From: Chiua virens
Lineage: Eukaryota > Basidiomycota > Agaricomycetes > Boletales > Boletaceae
Length of the DNA: 64,000 nt
Reading direction: 5' to 3'
NCBI GenBank assembly: GCA_019787685.1
Contig: JAHNUO010000011.1
Coordinates: 1,178,001-1,242,000, forward strand
Made by a program: the position numbers and the translations under genes. The notes under the pieces are model-generated. The model made no database searches. It was not told the origin of the DNA and saw only the letters and a list, made by a program, of their open reading frames with translations. This document shows, piece by piece, positions 12,413-24,324 of the stretch. Every line of letters begins with the position of its first letter. Position 1 is the first letter of the stretch.

Positions 12413-12455
12413 CAAGTTTCCATTACCATGATGGTATGACCATCATGAAACTTGG
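12413..12455. repeat. Nested palindrome CATGATGGT-atg-ACCATCATG
   Basis: Perfect 9-bp arms (12427-12435 and 12439-12447) are separated by 3 bp. They are nested inside a second pair of 7-bp arms, CAAGTTT (12413-12419) and AAACTTG (12448-12454). The same AAACTTGG word occurs once more at about 12397. The palindrome lies between the start of the DUF6533 gene and the 3' end of LYS2. It could be a short mobile-element relic, a regulatory palindrome or a 3'-end hairpin. Confidence 0.6.
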
Positions 12456-12653
12456 AATGCAGATTGGCAGAAATCCGGATCATACCAGTCGTCAATTCAA
12501 AAAGGCCAACTTCCCCAGATCAATGGCATGTCTCAGCTGAGTTTGAATTCTGCGGGGTTGACACGTTCCGACGGCCCATCTCCGATAGTTCGCACCTCAC
12601 TCAGGTTTGCAAAATAAATTATTATGAATTACAAATTTAACTTCTTTTTCCTC

Positions 12654-15600
12654 CTAAACCCCACTTCGTCCTGCTGCTTTTATCGCTCTCCCATTTGATA
12701 GCACAGGAAGGCATCGACGCCCACCAGCCCCATCTGGTTCTGGAAGGAACCCTGCGCCCACCAGCCACGCCAGATACAGGCCCATCAGTTCATCACTCAC
12801 GCTACTTGCCGTATGGCCATTCTCGCTGTGCATCAGCAGCGCAGTCGTGTTCGCGTCATCCAGATCAGGGGCCTTGGTGCTCGTCGGCAGGTCGTCCAAC
12901 ACAAAGTGCAGCAGTGGGAACAGCGCATTGTCTTGCACCTCCATCACGTGCTTCTCCAGCTCCCGTCTCCAAACCAGATACTCGCATTGCCGCGCCGCGT
13001 ACCCATACTCGCCCAGCGACGAGAGCAAGTCATTGAACGTCCGAAGTGGCTTAGCAACGATATGTAGTACCCTTTGCGTGGCGCTCGCTAATGGCGCCAC
13101 TGCTGCCAGTGCCGTGCAACGTGCAACATGGTCCACCGGCACCATATTCACCGTATTGTTGATATCAGGGACGAGGCCAAGTTGTACACACCCTTTGACC
13201 ATTCGCCATATGAAGTCATCCGTATTCGTCACTGCCAAGCATTGAGCGTGTTGATTTGTTCATTTAATTGAGAAAAAAAAAACGTACCTGCCGTCGCTGA
13301 ATCTCCGACAACATACCCGGGGCGCACAATATGTCCTTTGAGGCCTCGCTTCCCCGCTTCCAACAGCAACTTTTCAGACACCCATTTACTTTGTCCATAC
13401 CCAGTCTTGAGGCCTGTCCTTGCGCCCTCCAGATCGTCGTCCTCTGGTATGCCCCTGCATTCGGTTCGCAGGTGCGACAGTGAGTCAGAGAGCCTGACAT
13501 AGTGCTCCGTATCGATAGCCGACGTTGACGAAACAAACACAAAGTGCTTTGGCTTCGCCGCCGAGGCAAGTTCGACTGCTGTCAGTGTCCCGATCACATT
13601 CGGCGCTCGCAGTCTCTCATATGAATATACCCAATGTACCTGCGTCAAGTATAATTCTCTTGAGATCAACCATGCAACAACGAATGCAACACACCAAAGC
13701 GCCGTTGTGCAACACCACGTCAGCTGTAGCCGCCATTCGATCCCAGGTGCTTTTGTTCATGCCGAAACGCTCCTGCCCGAGATCTCCGACAACAATCTCG
13801 AGACGTCCTGAAGCGATCCATTCATCGTCCCAGACGCCACGATCGCTCGATGCTTCCTTGAGTCGTTCAAGCCCCTTTTCGGCAGACGCAGCACGAACGA
13901 GACAGATAACTTTCTGTACCCTCTGCTGACGCTGAAGCAGATCGCAAAGGACGAATGCACCGAGATACCCTGTCGCCCCAGTAAGAAAAACCGTCAAGGC
14001 ACGTGTTTCAAAGTCGGGTGGCAACGGCGCGTACGCATCGCGTAGACGAGACACCAGTTGTTCCAAGTCCTGCCCATACTCGACGTGGGTACGCGCCAAC
14101 TTTCTCTGCCTGCCGTCCGCCGCGGGCATGGGCGTCGGCGAAACAGACGTCGCCTCTTGACGGGCAATACCAAAGTCGGGGTCGCGCAAGGTGTCAATGG
14201 CAGCTGCCAGACCGCCGAGGGTCGGCTCGGCAAACATGAGACCGAGAGGTGCTTCGACAACAAAGGCTTTGCGGATCTCGAAGATGAGGCGCGTCGCCAG
14301 AATCGAGTGGCCCCCGAGATCGAAGAAGCTCTCGTCGAGTGGTATCGTCTCTGGTGGGTTGGGCAATACCTCTGCCCAAATCGAACACAGCTTTTCCTCT
14401 GTGGAGCTTATCACTCGTTTTTCGTTCCCGTTGGCACTAGCTTTTTGTTCGGCATGAGTGACATGGGCATGGGCTGTATCTGGGAAAGGGAGGGCTGGTT
14501 TGTCTATCTTGCCGTTGGGGTTCAGGGGCATGCGGCGAAGGGGAACAAATACTGGCCAAGTCACCAAGCGTTAGCTGCAGGGTCAGCACAACAAATGTAC
14601 CGACGCGTAGACGCACGAGTGGGAATGCTATAACTAGGCAATTTTTTCTTGAGATGCTCTCTAATCTCCTTGATGAGCCGTCTATATTTTGGTATACTCT
14701 TGACGCCGTCCGCTTCCTCGTCATCGCTCAGCTCGCTCGTGAACCCGTTCAACCACGTGCCTTCCAGCGGCACGAAGTAGCTGACCAGTATCTTTTCTTC
14801 GTCCTTGTCTCTTCGTACGAGCGTCACGTTCTCGCGCACGAGCGGGTGTTGGCTCATCAACGTGTCGATCTCGCCCAGTTCGATTCGGAAACCACGAATT
14901 TTGACCTGATCGTCCGCCCGCCCCGTACACTCAACGCGGCCATCGGGCATATACCGCCCGAGATCGCCAGACCGGTACATCCGATCGCGCACGCCCTTCC
15001 AATGCCGTGACTCAGGACCGGCAAGACCGTGCAGCGGATGCAGGATCGTGTCTTTCCACGACGACGACGACGACGCGAACCAATTGGAGACGAACTTGGC
15101 AGCGGTCGCCTCAGGGTCGAGGTACCCCTCTGCTAACCCGCCTGACCGCACGTATATCTCCCCCACTTCACCGACCGCGCACGGGACGTTCTTATCGGAC
15201 CGATTGACAACGAGGAGTTGGACGTCGATCATCCCTTCACCGGCGGGCATGATGTCCTTTTGAGTCGCGAGGAACGTCGGGTCGTCAGACACGGGTGGAA
15301 TGGAGAAATAGGAGACTGCACGCTGCGTTTCGGTAGTGCCGTACATGTTGATGATCTGGACGTTCGCGGCAAGGGATTGGAGACGGAGACAATCACGTTT
15401 GGTGAGCACATCGCCGACGAAGAAGGCACTGCGCAAAGAGGCGATCTGTCGGGTAGCTTGTGCGGACAGAAGCTGACCCATGGCAGGAGTGAGGTGAGTG
15501 ACGGTGACCTTGTTGTCATCCATCCACTCCGCGAGCCGGCCGGGTGTCCCAATGTCGTCTGCGGTAGGAACATAGAGCTCGGCTCCAAAGAAAAGAGGGG

Positions 15601-17263
15601 TGAAAACTAGGGGAAGATGAGGAAACATGGGAAACATCCTAGAAACATCCGATACTCACTATCTCGTTGTATGGGGTCGTGAGCAATACCACTGAGCATA
15701 GTGAACTTGGAGGATTCGCCTAGCGTGAATCGCTCGCCCATCCAAGGGAAGAAATGAGTCAAACTATAGTGGCGACCCTTGACGCCTTTCGGAATGCCGG
15801 TGCTACCGCTCGTAAAGGAGAGGGTGCCGATGCTGTCAGGTCCTAGTATGACGTTTGGATCCGTCTGTGAGAGGTGATAACGCGATTTCAGCACGTCAGT
15901 GTCATTGACAACTCCGCCGAGTATCTCTCCCGTCGGGGAGAATTCGAGCGCAGGGACCTCGACACGAATCTTGAGATTGGTTGAGAGAAACTCTCGTACG
16001 CTGGGTCCAATTCGCCCTGCCCCGGAGAGAACGATGAGCCCACGGGGTTGGGCAACTTGCAAGTATATCTGCTGCCGTGACGGAGGATAGGCAGGATCTT
16101 GTGCGCGGCATGTAAACGACTCGCTCGACCTCCGAAGTGCAAGATACTAGTAGTAACTCACCAATGACAGAGAACGTCGCCCCCGCTTTGAGAACCGCCA
16201 TAACCGCAACCACGAGTTCCACGCTCCGATATGCATAGATCATCACGACTTCCTCTCGTTTGATACCTGCTTGAAGAAGGTGATGTGCCAGGATATTCGA
16301 TGCTTTCCTGATGTCACCGTACGTGTAGGTGCGTGCGTCTTGTTTTCCATCCGGACTTGTGGAAGCAAGGCTTTGGATCACGCATGGCCGACCTGGCCAA
16401 GCGATCGCATTGCGGGAGAAGACATCCGTTATTGCCCCCTTCCAATCGCACCAATGTAGATCTGCAGTCGGATTGGGCAGTTGGGCCTTTTGACCGCTTG
16501 TTAGCAAGGGTACGGAGCCTACGAGAGCGGCGGGGTTTGCAGAGACTTTGCGAAGCAACACTGAGAGCTGGTCGACGATGAACGAAATACGGACGGGACT
16601 AAAGAGGAGCGAATTATAGAGGATGCGGAGTGCAATCTGAGGCGCGAGGGACGAACGCGTCGTCGCAGGGGGTCGCGTGACGAAAATGGTGAGATCGGAT
16701 GTGAGGCTGGTCGAGCGGATAAAGTTCTCGCGAGGCTCGTCCGTCTCGTCAAAGAACCGAACACGGAAAAGCGGGCGAGTATTTTCCATCGTGTCTTCCA
16801 TGTCCTTGCGCAAGGCTTGGTCGATAGTTTCGTAGGGGAGAACATCCGCATCTGCCTCCATTTCGACATGTTGGACACGTTGAACGATCGACCAGAACGT
16901 ATCGGATGGATCGACAGCTAGGCGCAAGATCAGAGGTGCACTTGCCGCGGCAGATGAAGAACCGATAACGATGTCGGTGTCACCAGTGTAGCGGTGTAGT
17001 AACACAGTGAAAGCAGCGAGGAGGAGATGGAATGCAGAAGGGCGACTGCTTGGATGCTGCGCATCGTCATCTTCTGCATCGCCGTTGTCAGTGTGGAGAG
17101 CGAGTTTCAGCAAAGCGAGGGACGTTTGTTCAGAGAGATCGCCGACGTGGGCAGCTTCGATGAGTTTGTTGGTCCCAATTGATCTCGGATAATCGGTGGG
17201 CAATGACATGGCTGGGAGGTTTTGCAGCCTCGCCAGTACTCTGGAGAGTGCATCGCTCGCCAT
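12654..17263 (-). CDS. LYS2: L-2-aminoadipate reductase (large subunit)
   Basis: NRPS-like enzyme of fungal lysine synthesis. It adenylates alpha-aminoadipate, loads it on a phosphopantetheine carrier and reduces it to the semialdehyde with NADPH. Order on the minus strand: an N-terminal condensation-like region; the adenylation domain with [15 protein letters not shown] near 15800, NMYGTTETQ near 15340 and YRSGDLGRY...[17 protein letters not shown] near 14870-14980; the carrier [15 protein letters not shown] near 14300; and the reductase domain with [15 protein letters not shown] near 13960 and [12 protein letters not shown] near 13380. About 1,400 residues after removing five short introns, the normal length for the family. 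I chose the second Met ([13 protein letters not shown], 17263) over one 12 codons upstream. Activity requires a phosphopantetheinyl transferase (Lys5) encoded elsewhere. No frame errors are seen. Confidence 0.95.
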
Positions 17264-17531
17264 CGTGGTTAAGAAATGGGGAGCCTGAGGGACACCCAAA
17301 AAAAATTGACGTGAAAGAAACTTTAGTTATGTTACATTCAAGTTCAAAGTCGGCTGGAACGATATAAAAGGTCGAGCGAGCTATCTAGTCAAGGCTTTTG
17401 TGTACGGCGAGTAAGTACTGCTCGAGATACATATGTCACGGTTCTGAGTCAAGCTGTAACCATCTTCACACCCGATGATCTACCCACAAGCAAGCCCCAA
17501 GACAAATCACGTACACGTGTCTATAAACCAA

Positions 17532-20463
17532 TCAGTTGGCAAAATTGACAAGCTTTCTCCTCATCTCCTGTAGTCTCGTCTTCAATGCCTCCAACCGGGA
17601 CCGCTTTGCTTCCACCGCTGGGTCCTCGCTTACTAGCTCATTCATGCGATCAGCAGAGTTCCCTGTCGACGTGGTGTCCGCGATGAGCAGCTGCAACAAG
17701 CTGACCGACAACTTCTCTGCGAGAGCCTGGTGCAGCGATTGCTCGATCTTGAGCGGGACGGTATCAATAACGCGCTGTCACGATTATAATCTAGCCTCAT
17801 ATACGGGGTTTGTTTGGCGGATATATCGTACCTTGCAAGCTATGGTAAAGTATGCGCGCACATCCGCCATGACAATTAGTTCGTCTTCAAATCGTTCGTC
17901 CGGAGGAAGTAAACGAGGCAAGTCGTCCACAGTAAGTTTACCGTAGCCAGCTTGAGCCAGATACGCCAAGGCATGCACCTCTGGCGGGATATCTATTGCT
18001 CGACCGTGGCCATTGGCATGGTTTGAATGTGGTCCTGAGTAAGCTCCCGTCGGCTGTAAAATCCTTCCGTCTTCGAGTGTTTGCCGAGCTTTCCGATACT
18101 TGGCAAGCCACCGCTCACGAAGGCTCTGATAATCCTGCAAGTTCTGAGTGTAGATGGGGAACGTCTCAATGCCTAGCGTTGTTTTAATCGCAGCGAGTGC
18201 CTTGGTCTTGTATTCTTCAATATCGGGACGAATGAGATCCCTGTATCCCGAGTGGGGTCCAAGTCCACATCAACAATTCGCATCAAAATCATCGAGGACG
18301 TACGAGACCAAGTTGTGGAGGACCTTGAAGCGACCAAAGTGTGTCTTGACGAGTTGCTGAATGATGTCATCAAGTACATCGTTAATGGACGTCAGGCAAC
18401 TCTCGGCAGGTGAAGACCACAAAGTTGTGAACTGGCATATAAGACGTGTCTTGGCTTCATATGGAATATTTCCAGGGAGTTCCCAAGAAATGGACCTTTA
18501 AAATGTTCGTCGACACAACCAGGATGGAAAATATACAGACATACTCTTCTATAGTCTCGCGAACGTCATACAACCCCATAGTCTGTACTTGGTCGTTCCT
18601 TGTTGTAGCATGCTCTTCAGAGTCAAGAGCATCAATGCTACAATGTTGCTCGGGGTCTTCGAATGGACGGAAATCCGGAGAAGTAGCTCGAATATCATGA
18701 GCAAATATGGCGTAGAGTGCACGATTGTGCTGTGCAAGCGTCTTGTCCGAGCTGGCGCCGGTGACGGCACCCTTGAAGGCGTCACAGAACTTATTGACCC
18801 TTACCAGCACCTCGATCTGCGGATCAACATTCAAGCGCTCGGGTAAAGTACCTATATCCTCCAAACAGGTACTGAGTAACTGCTCGATATCCTCCTTGAG
18901 CTTTGGAATGCTAGGTGACTCTGTGAGTCGGACGAGACATCCAAATGGAAAGTAGCAGCACGTACACTTTCTTGATGTGACACACGAGTAAGGCACTGAT
19001 GTCTGACACAAATCCCGAGATCCCAAAACGCCGACGTTCAGCAACGTCCTTCCATGGCAAGGTCGTGTCGAAATATTCTTCTGCAATGCGTTGGAGCTCT
19101 CCCCTCGAGAGACGCTGTGCTCGTTGAGCATCGTCAGGGAGACGCACGCAATAATACCCATGCTTCAATGGGTGCTGACGCCCTTCGATTACGTCAAGCC
19201 AGTTTTTCTTGGAACCGACGGCGCCATCCCCGAGCATATCGGGTTTCGTAAGAACACCTATGATAAGTTCTACTTGAGTTGACATAGGCCGGCGTCGAGT
19301 CTCGACACACCTATAGTACGCTCTCCCTCGGGATCAGCTGTTCTCGCTAGAGTGACCGACTGCTGGTTCTGTATATCATCTGAACGAATATATAACCATC
19401 AGATGTATCGCTGAATGACGGAAGCAGTATCGCTCACCACTCATCGGTATAGTTGTCAAAATGATCGTGTTTTCTTTGTTGATGTAATACTCCGTGAGCT
19501 CTCGAACCAAATTCACTACATGCTGGGCGTCATTTTGTATCAATCCTGTCGAGAATAAGCACAGGATTGCACGCGAATAATGTCATACTCACCAGGTAGA
19601 TCAACGAAAGATAGGTCGGTAGCACTTGGATCTTCGATGAAAAGAGAAACCACGTTTCGTGAAAACGGCAGTGAGTTAGTCGACGCCGCCGCGAAGTCCT
19701 TCAATTCCTGGATGCTCATTTTGTGGAAAGTCTCTGGGACTTGATCCGGGTTGAGAATGGCCGTTTGCGCACGTCGGAGCCAGACGTCCACCAAATTCTT
19801 GTCAGTGATGGCGGGCCCAAAGGCTGTCTCCCTCGGTGTCGAAGAACTTGAACGTCCCGACAAATCATGGTCAAAACGAAGTTTGATATTGCAAGACCAA
19901 GTCGTCGCATTGGAGGACATTGTGCACTCCATCGGACAACTGTTTTAAGGATGAGGACAACAAACAAGAGCGAAAGGGTTGGACACACCGGGTGCAAGTT
20001 CCACTATCTCGAGGAACATTCACCTAGTAGTTAAAACCATCAGGAATCTTTGATCGATTGATAAACAGTCCGGGCAACTTACTCCACTAACGGCTTCGAC
20101 CAAGGAACTCTTTCCAGCTGAAAGAGATGGTGAGCAAAGAGTGGATTTCGCATGATGCCGACGCGCACCAGACTGGCTACCGATAACGACAATAGAAGGA
20201 AGAGATATCATTGTATCCGCGCTGAGTGGATAGAATTAACGACATGATGGGGAACCGCGATTCCAGACTCACCCCAGTGACCGCAAGTCATTGATGAGCT
20301 GCATCAATTCCCTGCGCTTGCGTGCATACTCGGTAGACGAAAGGTCAAGGTCACCCCAAATATCATCTGGGGGAGTTTGCATTCCTGTAGAGGTAGAGGA
20401 TGAGTGAGAAGAAGCTCGCTTCCTTGTGTTCTTGAGTCTGCTACCAAAGGTGAACTTATTCAT
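17532..20463 (-). CDS. Dynamin-family GTPase (Mx/Vps1-like)
   Basis: Large GTPase for membrane remodelling. The start MNKFTFGSRLKNTRKR lies at 20463. The GTPase domain shows G1 GSQSAGKSSLVEAVSG (joined across an intron near 20130), G2 NVPRDSGTCTR, G3 FVDLPG near 19600 with INKENTIILTTIPMSD downstream, and G4 IGVLTKPDMLG near 19240. A helical stalk follows, and the protein ends with a GTPase-effector domain (MADVRAYFTIACK through RMNELVSEDPAVEAKRSRLE) and the terminal MRRKLVNFAN. No PH domain or proline-rich tail is seen, so it is closer to fungal Mx/Vps1-like dynamins than to classical endocytic dynamin. A variable insert precedes the effector domain. At least eight short introns. Whether it acts at vacuole, peroxisome or mitochondria cannot be told. 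Confidence 0.9.
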
Positions 20464-21532
20464 CGGAACTAGCTGATGGGGGAAGGGAAGGATGGCGAAG
20501 GAAGAGAAAGGCGCAGGGTTTTTATGCACTCGATGAGTGCTGTAAACGAAGCTCAATGCCATCATCCTTGCTGTGGTCGCACTGCAACTCAAACACAAGG
20601 AACGTACACACATATCGTCACGATACACATCCTAGCAGAGAACCCTACTATGATATCAACGTGGGCATAAGAAGCCCCATATATGAGACTGTTAACTTCG
20701 GGTATTAACAATGTCCGACCGCATCTCTCCGTGTCGTTGAGGACGCCTGGGGACTTACGCTGGTTGCCTGGCGCAAGTTGAACAGTGCCGATCTGCTTAA
20801 GGTTCAGAAGCGATAACACGAGGAGTCTTTGTGGGTGCAGGTCCCCACTGTATAACAACTCACTGGCAGAGAGCTAAGTATATCCACCGACTTGTCCACC
20901 GAAGATCAGCGATTCGAAATCCGCTTGCATGCAATTAAGCACTTGATGCAAACAGGTATAGTACTAGATAGGACAATTTTCAGCATAAAATGCCATGCTC
21001 CAAAATGCCTGCTCACCCGACGCCTGGTTGGGTCCATCTCCTCACAGGTTGCGTTTCTGAAGGACCCTATTCGGATGTGGGCTGACCTTCATGTACGGTA
21101 ATTTAAAAATTACCGGTACCCTTCCTGTACACGCCTCACAGCGACACAGGCCCATCTACATTTTTAAGCGAACCATTATGGTCCATTATGGCGCCCCATT
21201 TGGTTAGGTAGAGTTAGTTACTAGCCCTGAATATCCAGTCCATTGTCCAATCACACAACAATCACACCTCTCAAAAGGCTTGCTGAGAGTCGTCAAACGA
21301 TAACGCAACTACAATGTATGACCGTGACACTGCTGATCAGATTCAGAACTCAGAAGTCAAAGCCCATCTCTGCTACATACTGCAATCAACATTCACTCGT
21401 CGCAACAAACACGGTGAGATATTACCTTGCCGGTGATACAAGAAAATATCTCACCATTTGTCGAGCCTACCGCACGTGCTGATCATGATTCGATATTCCC
21501 AAGTGATCGTGTCCGCAGTCTAGCCTGTACCC
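20464..21532. other. Intergenic, dynamin to hydrolase
   Basis: This shared 5' region holds the promoters of the divergent dynamin (minus) and hydrolase (plus) genes. An A/T element reading GCATAAAAAC on the minus strand lies about 60 bp before the dynamin start. No gene is supported. The interior frames (20590-21480) are short and lack family features. Confidence 0.45.
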
Positions 21533-22655
21533 ATGTCCGACCCCATCATCATCGATACATTCATCGTCGGTGGCATACCCGTCGACGTCCACAGCCACCG
21601 AGATGCCGTCGATTCCACTCTGCCCGTGCATGCCCTATTTCTTCTCCATGGTCGTACCGACTCGACAAAGAGCGTCGTACCTATTGCCAGATCGATTCTC
21701 GAGTTCAACTACGAACCAGGTACTGCCAGGAAAAAGGACTTGATCATCATCGCGTATGCAAGTATCCTCCGATCAACTTGCCGTTTGCTGGCCTCGCTAA
21801 CTCGTCGCGATCAGGACCATCGCAACCACGGAAAACGTCTCGTAGACCCCCAGCGAAACCAAGCCTGGCACAAGGACCCCGCCAAGAACAATCCCCAGCA
21901 CGCGTCAGTTGTGTCTCGCTAACCGATCTCCGCATATCCCCACTGACTCGTCCGACGTGCCTTAGCGTGGACATGTACACCATACAGAGTGTGTATACAT
22001 ACCCCAAGGCCCACTAAAATCCGAATTTGCACGCTTGCTGACTGAGGGGTGGTCTAGCCGGCACGGTGCACGATCTCACATTTCTAATCGACCATATCCC
22101 CGCATACCTCTATCCCCATGTCGAGCGGAACATCGTCGAATGGGGTGTGGCAGGCATCAGTCTTGGAGGTCATTCAGCATGGATCGCGCTCGTCCGCGGT
22201 ACGTCCCCACGGTCTGACCATTGGGGTTTATGCTATTGGCTTATCCCGATGTCTTAACCCCTAACCAGAGCCTCGGATTCAACTTTGCTATTCCTATTAT
22301 CGGATGTCCCGATTATACCAAACTGATTTCCCAGCGTGCCCAAGATGCTGGGGTTCTCTTTGAAGCACCCCACTATCCACTCCACCTGAAAACCTATGTT
22401 GACGCATACGATCCTGCCAGCTTTCCATTTCGTGAGAACGGTGTTACAAATCCCTTCTTGGGTAAGAGGGTACTTGTGTTGTCAGGTGCCAAGGACAAAC
22501 TGGTGCCTTGGACCGCAAGTCAGGCGTTTGTTGAGGGATTGGAAGTAGGCAATGGCGTGAAAAAGGTGGTACTAGAAGAAGATGCTGGGCATGAATGTAC
22601 TCCTACCATGATCCAGGAAGCGGCTCTCTTCGTGTCAAACTGGTTGACAAAGTGA
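21533..22655 (+). CDS. Alpha/beta hydrolase, fungal type
   Basis: Serine hydrolase. The oxyanion region is ALFLLHGRTDSTKS, followed by DHRNHGKRLVDPQRNQAWH and LDMYTIQ. The nucleophile elbow is GVAGISLGGHSAW (22150-22185). The later segment IIGCPDYTKLISQRA leads to the acid (VLVLSGAKDKLVPW) and the catalytic histidine (EEDAGHECTPTM). About 290 residues, typical of an uncharacterised cytosolic family in fungi. The last exon (22269-22655) is one base longer than its phase allows. The extra base lies in the CTTT run near 22290, just before the conserved AIPIIGCPD. The junction before DHRNHG also does not splice cleanly. Substrate unknown; carboxylesterase or acyl-hydrolase activity is inferred from the fold. 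Confidence 0.82.
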
Positions 22656-22803
22656 CCGGGCTATGTATGGGCAGAATACAGATGCGAGTAGATCTAGGCA
22701 TATATTAGTATGGTGCATATTGTGTCAGACTGAAATGAAGTGAGGTGAGATGGTATACAGCTACAGTCTCTGGAAATCCGAATCCTTTTACGCTGTTATG
22801 CGC

Positions 22804-24100
22804 TTACCCAAATTTTTGGATGAGCCCGTCATATACTACGAAGACGATGCCGCTACCAGGAATCGATCTGGCCACGGTCATGCCACAGCCCGCGTATAGG
22901 CCCCTCCAACCTTTTGTTCTATACATTGCCCTGGCGGTTCCCCAGAACCCTATTTTGTTCGTTACATGTGCCTGAATGGGTAAACTTGCTTGGGGGACGG
23001 AGGTCTTCTGCTGTCTGCATTGCAGATTTGACAGTGTCCGCGGGATAGAATGAGAGCACATATACTCCACCAGCTAGTGCGCCGGAGAGGGCGGATTCCC
23101 AAGGTAAAAGTTCGGTGGGTGGATTGTGAGGCGTCGAGTTCCCGAAAATAGACGACGGGTATTTGGTGCGCCGTGCAAGAAGTAATGACGCAAAGAACTC
23201 TTTCGAAGCAAACCATGTCATTCTGCCCCCTGTTTCACGAATCATGGTGCCGACATGTCCCACCCAGAGGCCTCCGAGGCCGGAAGTGTGTACGGTACTT
23301 GTGATAATCGCTATTGGACCCGGTAGTTTCCGAGTCACAAATGCAGAATTATGTGGCAGGGAAGCAGCCTGAGTGGAGATTTTATTGATAACGGTCGTTG
23401 CGGGAACAAAAGAAGGGGGCATGGTCTTGAAGTCGGGCATCCTCGGGGACACTGAGAGCATCTGAACCTGCATCTTACACTTGACAAGCTCTATTGGGGT
23501 CCTGTCAGCGTGGATGGGGACACGTAAATGGCTGATTTATCATGTGATGCAGGATGATAAAGCAACGACTGACACGAAGAAGCTAGCGAAAAGACCGGCG
23601 CCAGCGGCTGAGAGACCGAGTTCAGGAAGTGTAAGTTGGCGGATGGAAGTGCTCGCGGTGGACCAGTAGATAAGATTCTGAAGTTGGGTATAGGCTACGA
23701 AGAGTGCAGCGGTTTCTGCCATGGCGCCGAATATGGGAACTGGGAGCCCCTACAGAGGGATGAAGATTGATATGAAGTGAATACATACGTACTACGTAGG
23801 GGGAAGAAAGGACTTACACGATAGAGTCCGCGAACGCCCTCGCCTCGCCATGTCTGGACGAGACAATCGATGGGGCCACTAAAACGGGCGGTATTATCAA
23901 GCACTTGTGACTGTAAGCGAACCTTGGCGAGGTCAAATGGGTATTCAAAGACTTCCGCGACCATGCCAGCGAACTACATATGTGTGAAAATGAGCCATCT
24001 GAGCGGACCACTGAACTCAGCTTACGCTTCCAAATGCAATGTCCTTAGCCGCGCGCAGAGACGACGCGCGATCCTCGGACGGGGGGTCTGAAGTGTTCAT
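22804..24100 (-). CDS. ORT1: Mitochondrial ornithine/basic amino-acid carrier
   Basis: Mitochondrial carrier (SLC25) with three repeats and their P-x-[DE]-x-x-[KR] signatures. These are EYPFDLAKVRLQSQVLD near 23920, TPIELVKCKMQ near 23490 and YPADTVKSAMQ near 23040. It starts MNTSDPPSEDRASSLRAAKD at 24100. The first repeat, with FSGPIDCLVQTWRGEGVRGLYRG and AETAALFVAYTQLQN, closely resembles fungal ornithine carriers (ARG11/ORT1, arg-13), which exchange ornithine for H+ or citrulline in arginine synthesis. The end DGLIQKFG is normal. An extra base near 22977 separates KFTHS from the expected continuation HVTNKIGFWGTARAMYR. The intron before TPIELVKC also fits poorly. A related basic amino-acid carrier is the alternative. 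Confidence 0.82.
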
Positions 24101-24324
24101 GAACAAGGTTAAGTAGGTCCCCACGTGATATGTACTAGTTGCCACCTTCCCGATATGTCTAAGAGTGACGTCACATGTACCTAGACTTGGCGTATTCCAA
24201 AACGGAAAAATAGGTGGATATTTTAGAGAAATTCGACTATAAAATGGACCCAGCCAGGTTGCGAAGGCGCTAGGATTCTTTTCCCCTCTTCTTCTCTCTC
24301 TCCATCCATCACATTCACCACAAC
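24101..24324. promoter_or_regulatory. Bidirectional promoter, carrier / alcohol dehydrogenase
   Basis: Only 224 bp separate the divergent start codons of the mitochondrial carrier and the zinc dehydrogenase. A TATAAAA box lies at 24239-24245, about 80 bp before the dehydrogenase ATG. It is followed by a CT-rich stretch (24280-24308) typical of fungal transcription start regions. Confidence 0.65.

Noticed and set aside
14058..14633. 191-codon plus-strand frame opposite LYS2
   Set aside because: It lies antisense to the carrier and reductase domains of LYS2 and is explained by codon bias of the true gene.
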